A stretch of DNA of 13,933 nucleotides. It comes from SZUA-186 sp039714155. Lineage in GTDB: Bacteria > Pseudomonadota > Gammaproteobacteria > UBA9214. Under the pieces are notes generated by a model. The model was given only the letters and a program-made list of their open reading frames with translations, searched no databases and was not told the DNA's origin. The stretch is from NCBI GenBank assembly GCA_039714155.1, contig JBDLJX010000067.1:1-13933 (forward strand), given 5' to 3'. A program made the position numbers and the translations under genes. Every line of letters begins with the position of its first letter. Within the stretch, counting starts at the first letter, position 1. Positions 6,292 through 11,904 of the stretch are shown here, piece after piece.

Positions 6292-7656
6292 TTATCGTAC
6301 CTCCAGTGCGGCAAGCAACTTCTCATGAATCCCGCCAAAACCGCCGTTACTCATCACCAGCACATGGTCACCGGCACGGGCGACACCAACAACGGCGGCA
6401 ACGATTGCATCCACACTGTCTTCAACGGCAACGGGGACTGGCAGCTGCCCGGCAATTTCATCGAACGACCAGTCAATATCATCCGGTTGATGCAGCCAGA
6501 TCCGGTCCGCGCCCTGCATCGAGGCTGCCAGCGTATCGCGGTGCACCCCCATGCGCATGGTATTGGAACGCGGCTCCAGCACCAGCAGGATGCGCTCATT
6601 GCCAACCCGGTTACGCAACCCCTGCAGGGTGCTGGCGATGGCCGTTGGATGATGCGCAAAGTCATCATAGACAGTAACGCCGTTACTCTCGCCCCGCACT
6701 TCCATGCGGCGCTTGACACCCTGATATTCAGCCAGCGCAGCAATCGACCGTGCCACCGGCACACCGGCATGCCGGGCCGCGGCAATCGCCGCCAGTGCAT
6801 TATGGATATTGTGATCGCCAAGCTGGTTCCAGTTCACCTTGCCGGCACTGGCGCCATCAAGCAGCACGTCAAACCGGCTGCCATCCTCAACACCGCGGTC
6901 AACCTGCCAGGTTGCCCCCTTGCCTGCAATCGAGACGGATTCACGCGCCGTCCAGCAACCCATGGCCAGCATGTCGGCCAGGTTGGCGTCGTCGGCATTG
7001 TCGACGATCAGGCCATTGCCCGGCACTGTACGCACCAGGTGGTGAAACTGGCGCTTGATGGCATCGAGATCGGCAAAGATATCGGCATGATCGAATTCGA
7101 GGTTATTCAGCACCAGTGTCCGCGGCCGGTAGTGGACAAACTTGGAACGTTTGTCGAAGAACGCCGTGTCGTACTCGTCCGCCTCGACCACGAAAAACAG
7201 CCCCTTCCCCAGCCGTGCCGAGATGCCGAAGTTGCGCGGGATACCGCCAATCAGGAAGCCCGGCTCGAGCCCTGCATATTCAAGGATCCAGGCCAGCAGG
7301 CCGGCAGTGGAGGTCTTGCCATGGGTACCGGCAACAGCCAGTACCCAGCGGTCCTGCAGGACATGCTCGGCCAGCCACTGTGGACCCGAGGTGTAACCCA
7401 GGCCCTCGTTCAGGACATGTTCGACGGCCGGGTTACCGCGTGACATCGCATTACCGATAACGACACAGTCCGGCACCGGCAGCAAGTGGTCAGCGCTGTA
7501 GCCTTCAGCCAGCACGATACCCTGTGCCGCCAGCTGGGTACTCATCGGCGGGTAGACATTGGCATCGGAGCCACTGACCTCCACACCACGTTCCCGCGCC
7601 AGCAGCGCGATACCGCCCATGAAGGTGCCGCAGATACCGAGAATATGAATATGCAT
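6292..7656 (-). CDS. mpl: UDP-N-acetylmuramate:L-Ala-gamma-D-Glu-meso-DAP ligase
   Basis: The 454-residue cytoplasmic ligase attaches recycled murein tripeptide to UDP-MurNAc using ATP. It begins with the nucleotide-binding MHIHILGICGTFMGGIA, typical of Mpl as opposed to MurC, and carries the ATP loop AGTHGKTSTA at 109-118, the metal/substrate segment VVEADEYDTAFFDKR, the LEFDHADIF block, YDDFAHHPTA of the C-terminal domain and VMSNGGFGGIHEKLL near the C-terminus. Length equals that of the E. coli enzyme within a few residues. The start at 7656 follows the upstream gene's stop by a single base (TGA-T-ATG), so translation is probably coupled; a weak CAGG lies inside the upstream gene. It converges with the DedA fusion gene across 113 bases of repeats. 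Confidence 0.97.
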   Translation of the reverse strand: MHIHILGICGTFMGGIALLARERGVEVSGSDANVYPPMSTQLAAQGIVLAEGYSADHLLPVPDCVVIGNAMSRGNPAVEHVLNEGLGYTSGPQWLAEHVLQDRWVLAVAGTHGKTSTAGLLAWILEYAGLEPGFLIGGIPRNFGISARLGKGLFFVVEADEYDTAFFDKRSKFVHYRPRTLVLNNLEFDHADIFADLDAIKRQFHHLVRTVPGNGLIVDNADDANLADMLAMGCWTARESVSIAGKGATWQVDRGVEDGSRFDVLLDGASAGKVNWNQLGDHNIHNALAAIAAARHAGVPVARSIAALAEYQGVKRRMEVRGESNGVTVYDDFAHHPTAIASTLQGLRNRVGNERILLVLEPRSNTMRMGVHRDTLAASMQGADRIWLHQPDDIDWSFDEIAGQLPVPVAVEDSVDAIVAAVVGVARAGDHVLVMSNGGFGGIHEKLLAALEVR

Positions 7657-7657
7657 A

Positions 7658-8173
7658 TCAGTTGACCTGCGGGAACAGTGTGGTGATCAGTTGCATGGCG
7701 ACCAGTGTATACAACACCGACAGGCCAACTCCAATCGGCAGAGTGACCGACACTGCATGGCGAATAATGTGCGCCACTACCAGCAGGCTCCAGCCCATCA
7801 GCAATAACCAGAACAGCAACACCGCGACGGATACCTGCTCGGCATCCTGCGCCTGGTAGAGTGATTGCACCAGTGGCAGCGCCAGCAGACCCAGCAGTAC
7901 ACCGCTGCCGGCCAGCGCGGTCAGTGTCTGATTCAATCGCACCATGTTGCCGGTAATGAACAGCAGGGAAGCGGCGAAGGCCAGCAGCAGACCAAGATCG
8001 GTAACCGCGATCTGCATTGCCGTCGCAACCGGATACCCCGGCAATGTCACTAATGTTGATACCAGCAGATAGCCGGCCAGCACCAGCCCGAGCAGCACCC
8101 GGGATACCGGCAAATCCTGCGGGCCGGCCCGCAGCAGACAGATATCAAACCAGATGGTCAGCAGCCGGGACAT
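7658..8173 (-). CDS. Five-helix membrane protein of unknown function
   Basis: The 171-residue product has about five hydrophobic segments (roughly 25-44, 50-73, 83-104, 114-134 and 146-166) and no catalytic motif that I recognise. Before the first helix is a short cytoplasm-like segment WFDICLLRAGPQDLP (8-22), which looks like a conserved signature; the topology loosely recalls Yip1-type small membrane proteins, but I cannot assign a family. The stop lies one base before the mpl start, so the two are translated as a unit and a role in envelope biology is plausible. No Shine-Dalgarno is evident upstream of the ATG at 8173, and the 213 bases between it and adk are filled with short-period repeats. 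Confidence 0.85.
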   Translation of the reverse strand: MSRLLTIWFDICLLRAGPQDLPVSRVLLGLVLAGYLLVSTLVTLPGYPVATAMQIAVTDLGLLLAFAASLLFITGNMVRLNQTLTALAGSGVLLGLLALPLVQSLYQAQDAEQVSVAVLLFWLLLMGWSLLVVAHIIRHAVSVTLPIGVGLSVLYTLVAMQLITTLFPQVN

Positions 8174-8190
8174 TTACAGGGATAAAAAAC

Positions 8191-8348
8191 CATTTCGCGC
8201 AAAGTCGCAAAGGAAACAAACAACAAAATATTTTTTGCCACGGAAGCGCATGGAAATACATGGAAAAAAGATAAATTATTTGTTTTATTGTTCCGTGTTC
8301 TTCCGTGGCCATTTTCCTGCTCCTGTCTTTCCGTATGGTTCCATGGCT
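8191..8348. repeat. Short-period repeat cluster between adk and the membrane protein gene
   Basis: The tract begins with CGCGCAAAGTCGCAAAGG (about 8196-8213), a nine-base unit. Three decamers follow in register: CCACGGAAGC (8238), GCATGGAAAT (8248), ACATGGAAAA (8258). After an AT-rich stretch come opposite-strand decamers TTCCGTGTTC (8291), TTCCGTGGCC (8301), TTTCCGTATG (8329) and GTTCCATGGC (8339). The opposed sets can pair into a long imperfect hairpin, just as at 2404-2641. This fills most of the 213-base gap at 8174-8386; I see no gene there. Confidence 0.7.
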
Positions 8349-8386
8349 ATTTATTGTTTTTCTCTGCGTCCCTGCAGTTAATAAGG

Positions 8387-9550
8387 CTAGCGCCGTTTGC
8401 GCGTTGGCTTCTTTTTCGCTGCCGTCTTTCTGGCAGGGGTCTTTTTCTTTACGGCCTTCTTTTTCGGTGCCGCCTTCTTCTTGCTCGCAGCAACCCGTGA
8501 TCTGGTCTTTGCCACTGCCTTCTTTTTCGGTGCTGCCTTTTTCTTCGCCGCGGTCTTTTTCTTTACGGCCCTCTTTTTCGGTGCAACCTTCTTCTTGCTC
8601 GCAGCAGTCCGTGATCTGGTCTTTGCCACTGCTTTCTTTTTCGGTGCTTTCTTTTTCGGTGCTGCCTTTTTCTTCGCCGTGGTCTTCTTCACGGCCTTCT
8701 TTTTCGGCGCGACCTGCTTCTTGCTGACCGCCTTTTTCTTCGTGGCAGCCTTTTTCACCGTCTTTTTAGCCGCTGCCTTTTTCTTTGCAGTTGCGCCCTT
8801 TTTCTTCCCGGCAGCGGCCTCACTGCTGGCCTGGGCAGCAGCGCGGTGCTTGGCGACGGCACGGCGGATGGCATCCGAGCGGGATTCGGTCCTGGCGTGT
8901 TTTTTGACGTCATCAACAACCTTGGCGACGGCCTTGAAAATATCCGAGACCTCCCCTACGCCCTGCACGGTACGCAGCTTGTCCTGGTCCTTGTAATACT
9001 CGATCACCGGGATGGTATGGGTCTCGTAGACCCGCAGGCGGTTGCCGATGGTCTCTTCGTTGTCATCGGCGCGATGCCGCAGCTTGCCACCGCATTCGTC
9101 ACAGCGGCCATCGATGTGCGGCGGCGAATAGTAGACGTTGTACATGGCGCCGCAGGACAGGCAGGTACGCCGGCCGACCAGACGCTGCAGCAGGGCATCG
9201 ACATCGACCGCAATCAGCAGTGCCAGGTTCAGTGGCCGGCCCAATCCGGCCAGTAGCTGGTCGAGCGCCTCGGCTTGCTGAAGATTTCTTGGAAATCCGT
9301 CTAAAATGAATCCCTTACGGGCGTCAGGGCGCATAAAGCGCTCGTGGATGATCGACAGGACAAGTTCATCACTGACCAGCTGACCGGCATCCATGGCCAC
9401 CTTCGCCTGCCGCCCCAGCGCCGAACCTGAGTCCACTGCTTCGCGCAGCAGGTCGCCGGTGGATATCTGTGGCACTTTGTAGCGCTCAACAAGGCGTTGC
9501 GCCTGGGTTCCCTTGCCAGATCCCGGCGCCCCGAGCAGGACGATTCTCAT
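8387..9550 (-). CDS. adk: Adenylate kinase with lysine/alanine-rich histone-like C-terminal tail
   Basis: The 387-residue protein is far longer than the usual 214-220. Residues 1-217 form a complete long-type adenylate kinase (2 ADP to ATP and AMP): P-loop GAPGSGKGTQ (7-16), AMP-site STGDLLRE (30-37), DGFPRN (84-89) and a LID with C130, C133, C150 and C153, the zinc-type form absent from the E. coli enzyme. A charged linker (218-247) leads to about 140 residues of KKKA, APKKKA and AVKKK repeats; I count about 59 lysines in it, plus arginines and a KRR end. The tail resembles histone H1 and AlgP tails known to bind DNA or RNA; binding here is inferred. Frame is continuous with no internal stop, so this is a true fusion unless the assembly is wrong. 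The start is the ATG at 9550, preceded at an unusually long distance by AGGAGG. Confidence 0.95.
   Translation of the reverse strand: MRIVLLGAPGSGKGTQAQRLVERYKVPQISTGDLLREAVDSGSALGRQAKVAMDAGQLVSDELVLSIIHERFMRPDARKGFILDGFPRNLQQAEALDQLLAGLGRPLNLALLIAVDVDALLQRLVGRRTCLSCGAMYNVYYSPPHIDGRCDECGGKLRHRADDNEETIGNRLRVYETHTIPVIEYYKDQDKLRTVQGVGEVSDIFKAVAKVVDDVKKHARTESRSDAIRRAVAKHRAAAQASSEAAAGKKKGATAKKKAAAKKTVKKAATKKKAVSKKQVAPKKKAVKKTTAKKKAAPKKKAPKKKAVAKTRSRTAASKKKVAPKKRAVKKKTAAKKKAAPKKKAVAKTRSRVAASKKKAAPKKKAVKKKTPARKTAAKKKPTRKRR
8474..8701 (-). repeat. 114-bp tandem duplication inside the adk tail
   Basis: Sequence from about 8474 recurs from about 8588 with an offset of exactly 114 bases (38 codons). 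In the protein VAKTRSR occurs at 308-314 and again at 346-352, each followed by an AASKKK and APKK block. The copies differ at scattered bases. The offset is a multiple of three, so gain or loss of a unit changes tail length but keeps the frame. Confidence 0.8.
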
Positions 9551-9568
9551 GGTGTGGCCATTCCTCCT
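9547..9568 (-). promoter_or_regulatory. Displaced Shine-Dalgarno and 4-codon minicistron at adk start
   Basis: On the minus strand a perfect AGGAGG (9563-9568) lies 12 bases before the adk ATG, longer than usual spacing. One base after it is another ATG (9559-9561) that reads M-A-T-P and stops with TGA at 9547-9549. That stop overlaps the adk ATG in ATGA. Either ribosomes use the site for adk with a long spacer, or the minicistron passes them to adk. The choice cannot be made from sequence. Confidence 0.45.
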
Positions 9569-9638
9569 GATACACTGAATTTTTTAACTTCCTGTAACAA
9601 GGAAGATTTTTTCAATTGAGACATACAAATTTTTAGTT

Positions 9639-9650
9639 AGCCAGCTGGCT
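9639..9650. other. Perfect 12-bp palindrome in the adk upstream region
   Basis: AGCCAGCTGGCT is fully self-complementary and lies about 90 bases upstream of the adk start. It could be a dimeric regulator site or chance; nothing else supports a function. Confidence 0.25.
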
Positions 9651-9716
9651 GGCGATCATCTAAGCTACCCTCTGCCTATGGGTCAAGTCAACGAAGTTCA
9701 TGAAATAAATCAGGTT

Positions 9717-9745
9717 TTGAGCCAGTGCTCTATCCATGTGATAAT
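9717..9745 (+). promoter_or_regulatory. Candidate extended -10 promoter for the 9841-10197 gene
   Basis: TTGAGC (9717-9722) and GATAAT (9740-9745) are 17 bases apart, and TGT directly before the -10 gives an extended -10 (TGTGATAAT). Transcription would start near 9752 with a leader of about 90 bases. The -10 lies inside the left arm of the perfect inverted repeat at 9724-9780, so the same extended -10 appears on the minus strand at 9759-9764, aimed at adk, there with a poor -35. Confidence 0.4.
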
Positions 9746-9780
9746 TATGGATACAGCAATTATCACATGGATAGAGCACT
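9724..9780. repeat. Perfect 23-bp inverted repeat with 11-base loop
   Basis: The arms 9724-9746 and 9758-9780 are exact inverse copies; the loop is ATGGATACAGC. No T-run follows on either strand, so it is not a standard terminator. It lies between the divergent adk and 9841 genes, and the arms contain the TGTGATAAT -10-like motif facing inward on both strands. It may be an operator-promoter, a tiny mobile element end-pair, or a cruciform site. The remainder of the 290-base gap (9551-9840) holds no gene that I can support. Confidence 0.85.
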
Positions 9781-9840
9781 AAATCTGGCGCCTTTAAGAA
9801 CCGCCACCGACCATCCACCGCGATCAGCGACAGCATAACC

Positions 9841-10197
9841 ATGAGTACAATTACCGATTTCACAGAAAGTGAACTGTGGATCATCAAGACCACGCTGGAA
9901 GAGCGCTACGGCGAGGTCATCGAACCCCAACTGGCGGATACCGAGCTGCGGCTCGACCCCGGCCTGACGGAACTGAGCCTTTGCCCGGCCGCCTACTGGG
10001 AAATGCGTGATTGTCACTTCATCGTTTGCAAGACCGGTGACGGCCGCTACCGTTGCCAGTTCTACTACCGCAATTTCGAAATGTATGGCCCGAATATCGA
10101 GGAATTCGATGACCTGTCCGAGTGCATAGTTACCCTGCTGCAGGTGCAGGCCGACCACGAAGCCACCCGCACCGGCAGTGAACCGGGACCGGCTTAA
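9841..10197 (+). CDS. Conserved-looking small acidic protein, unknown function
   Basis: The 118-residue product is acidic and soluble, with no signal peptide or membrane helix. It starts MSTITDFTESELWIIKTTLEERYG and has a compact, aromatic-rich core around DCHFIVCKTGDGRYRCQFYY (57-76), then EEFDDLSECIVTLLQVQADHE. C58, C63, C72 and C95 are not arranged as a metal knuckle that I recognise. The last dozen residues look disordered. Amino-acid composition and third-position GC match the neighbours, so it is very likely a real gene. It lies 50 bases upstream of the PPi-phosphofructokinase gene on the same strand, suggesting an operon and perhaps a regulatory link. No clear Shine-Dalgarno precedes the ATG. 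I do not recognise a named family. Confidence 0.85.
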   Translation: MSTITDFTESELWIIKTTLEERYGEVIEPQLADTELRLDPGLTELSLCPAAYWEMRDCHFIVCKTGDGRYRCQFYYRNFEMYGPNIEEFDDLSECIVTLLQVQADHEATRTGSEPGPA

Positions 10198-10247
10198 CCC
10201 TGATTACACCCAACACCGACTCAAATTCCGACGAGGAGAACACCAGC

Positions 10248-11519
10248 ATGGCCAGAGCAGGAAAAAAGAACGCGTTCTACGCCCAGTCCGGCGGCGTCAC
10301 CGCCGTCATCAATGCCTCCGCCTGTGGCGTCATCGAGACCGCCCGCAAGCACAAGGACAAGATCGGCAAGGTCTATGCCGGCCGCAACGGCATCATTGGC
10401 GCACTGACCGAGGACCTGATCGACACCAGCAAGGAACCCGCCCGCGCCATTGCCGCCCTGCGCCACACCCCGTCCGGGGCCTTCGGTTCCTGCCGCTACA
10501 AGATGAAAAGCCTGGAAGCCAACCGGCGTGAATACGAACGCCTGATCGAGGTATTCGAGGCGCATAACATCGGCTACTTTTTCTATAATGGCGGCGGTGA
10601 TTCCGCCGACACCTGCCTGAAGATCTCGCAGCTGTCGAAGTCCACCGGCTACCCGATCCAGGCCATCCATGTGCCGAAAACCGTCGACAACGACCTGCCG
10701 ATCACCGACAACTGCCCGGGCTTCGGCTCCGTCGCCAAGTACATCGCCATCTCGACCCGCGAGGCCAGCTTCGATGTCGCCTCCATGGCCAAGACCTCGA
10801 CCAGGATTTTCGTGCTGGAAGTCATGGGCCGCCATGCCGGCTGGATTGCCGCCGCCGGCGGTCTCGCCTCCACCGATGACTGCGACCTGCCGGTCGTGAT
10901 CCTGTTCCCGGAAGTGGTCTTCAACGAACGCAAGTTCCTGGCCACGGTCAAGCGCAAGGTCAGGGAATACGGCTACTGCTCCATCGTCGTCTCCGAGGGC
11001 GTACACGACAAGTCCGGCAAGTTCCTTGCCGACCAGGGTCTGAAAGATGCCTTCGGCCATGCACAGCTTGGCGGTGTCGCCCCGGTGATTGCCAACCTGA
11101 TCCGCGACCAGCTCGGCTACAAGTACCACTGGGCCGTGGCCGATTACCTGCAGCGCGCCGCACGCCACATTGCCTCGAAGTCCGATGTCGAACAGGCGTA
11201 TGCCATGGGCAAGACCGCGGTCGAGATGGCGCTGGCCGGCAAGAACTCGGTCATGCCGACCATCAAACGCACCTCCAGCAAGCCGTACCGCTGGACCATC
11301 GGCGAAGCGAAGCTGTCACGCGTTGCCAATGTCGAGAAGATGATGCCGAAGAGTTTCATCACGAAAGACGGCTTTGGCATCACGCAGCGTTGCCGCACCT
11401 ACCTCGAACCGCTGATTGCCGGTGAGGACTACCCGCCCTACGGCAAGGACGGCATGCCGAAGTACGTGCAGTTGAAGAACGTTGCCGTGCCGAAGAAGCT
11501 CAAGGGCTTCAGGCTCTGA
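10248..11519 (+). CDS. pfp: Pyrophosphate-dependent 6-phosphofructokinase
   Basis: The 423-residue cytoplasmic enzyme reversibly moves phosphate between PPi and fructose 6-phosphate. SGG at 14-16 is the donor-binding turn. The donor loop reads NGGGDS (114-119) where ATP-enzymes read GGDGS; D118 takes the place of the small glycine that admits ATP. PKTVDND (143-149) has K144 in place of the ATP-type glycine, with T145 and D147 kept for catalysis. MGRHAGW (193-199) and VVSEGV bind sugar phosphate. D118 plus K144 are the accepted marks of PPi use. The aspartate before D118 is glycine here (G117), a variation to note. GAGGAG at 10233-10238, nine bases from the ATG, supports the start. In methanotrophs and many autotrophs such enzymes also act in the Calvin or ribulose-monophosphate cycle, and are linked to hppA as here. 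Confidence 0.95.
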   Translation: MARAGKKNAFYAQSGGVTAVINASACGVIETARKHKDKIGKVYAGRNGIIGALTEDLIDTSKEPARAIAALRHTPSGAFGSCRYKMKSLEANRREYERLIEVFEAHNIGYFFYNGGGDSADTCLKISQLSKSTGYPIQAIHVPKTVDNDLPITDNCPGFGSVAKYIAISTREASFDVASMAKTSTRIFVLEVMGRHAGWIAAAGGLASTDDCDLPVVILFPEVVFNERKFLATVKRKVREYGYCSIVVSEGVHDKSGKFLADQGLKDAFGHAQLGGVAPVIANLIRDQLGYKYHWAVADYLQRAARHIASKSDVEQAYAMGKTAVEMALAGKNSVMPTIKRTSSKPYRWTIGEAKLSRVANVEKMMPKSFITKDGFGITQRCRTYLEPLIAGEDYPPYGKDGMPKYVQLKNVAVPKKLKGFRL

Positions 11520-11535
11520 CAGAAACTGCTTTCAC

Positions 11536-11647
11536 CGCAGAGGCGTAGGAGCGAATTCATTCGCGATCAGACATGTTAAAAGAGACAATTCCAATCGCGA
11601 ATGAATTCGCTCCTACGCGCCGCCGCGCCTCTGCGAGAGATTTTTTT
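11536..11647 (+). terminator. REP-like long hairpin with T-run after pfp
   Basis: The 24 bases at 11544-11567 are repeated perfectly in inverse at 11594-11617 (core GTAGGAGCGAATTCATTCGC, the family seen at 6184-6251). Outside them CGCAGAGGCG (11536-11545) faces CGCCTCTGCG (11626-11635), and seven Ts follow at 11641-11647. A long stem then a T-run would suit a terminator or attenuator between pfp and the two genes downstream. Each arm is also a hairpin by itself. The structure is seen; termination is inferred. Confidence 0.5.
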
Positions 11648-11667
11648 ATGAACCGGAACAGAAACAG

Positions 11668-11868
11668 ATGACGCTGGAAAAAGCCCGTGAACTGCTCGCT
11701 GTACAGGCCGACATGGGCGGTGGTTACAATCGCAACGGCGCCCGGCTGATTCTGGCCGAGGTCCAGCGTGACCACGGCCAGGCTGTCGTCGATGCCTTTA
11801 TCCGGGAATTCGACCTGGAGACACTGTTCGGTTTCAAACCGGGCACAACGTTCAGGACACCTGAATAA
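11668..11868 (+). CDS. Small hypothetical protein (66 residues)
   Basis: The product is a soluble 66-residue protein, MTLEKARELLAVQADMGGGYNRNG at the N-terminus, then a helical AEVQRDHGQAVVDAFIREFDLETLFGFKPG. It has no membrane helix, signal peptide, cysteine or motif that I can name. Composition and codon use look like those of the neighbours. It lies 36 bases before hppA on the same strand, with no terminator between, so co-transcription with hppA is likely. The Shine-Dalgarno is poor. An alternative ATG at 11648 is in another frame and stops after seven codons at this gene's ATG. It could be an accessory protein to the pyrophosphatase, but only position suggests that. Confidence 0.7.
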   Translation: MTLEKARELLAVQADMGGGYNRNGARLILAEVQRDHGQAVVDAFIREFDLETLFGFKPGTTFRTPE

Positions 11869-11904
11869 CGCATACCCGATTTATCTATAACAGGAGAACA
11901 TCCG

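Noticed and set aside
6250..7443. 397-codon plus-strand open frame opposite mpl
   Set aside because: It is antisense to a full-length, motif-complete mpl; its translation has no recognisable fold and follows from GC-rich third positions.
8397..8996. 199-codon plus-strand frame that translates as a Phe/Ala-rich membrane-like protein
   Set aside because: It is the complement of the AAG/AAA-rich adk tail; lysine codons read backwards give TTT/CTT and mimic hydrophobic helices.
9588..9612. Hairpin CTTCCT/AGGAAG followed by a T-run, terminator-like on the plus strand
   Set aside because: The six-base stem is weak, and no plus-strand gene lies upstream for it to terminate; it falls in the adk leader or promoter region.
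9678..9782. 34-codon plus-strand ORF and the opposing minus ORF ending at 9660
   Set aside because: They overlap the 23-bp inverted repeat, lack ribosome binding sites and match nothing that I know; the minus-strand peptide near 9660-9760 looks protein-like but is too short to judge.
11648..11671. Seven-codon ORF ending in ATGA at the 66-residue gene
   Set aside because: It follows a T-run directly and has no Shine-Dalgarno, so the overlap is probably chance.
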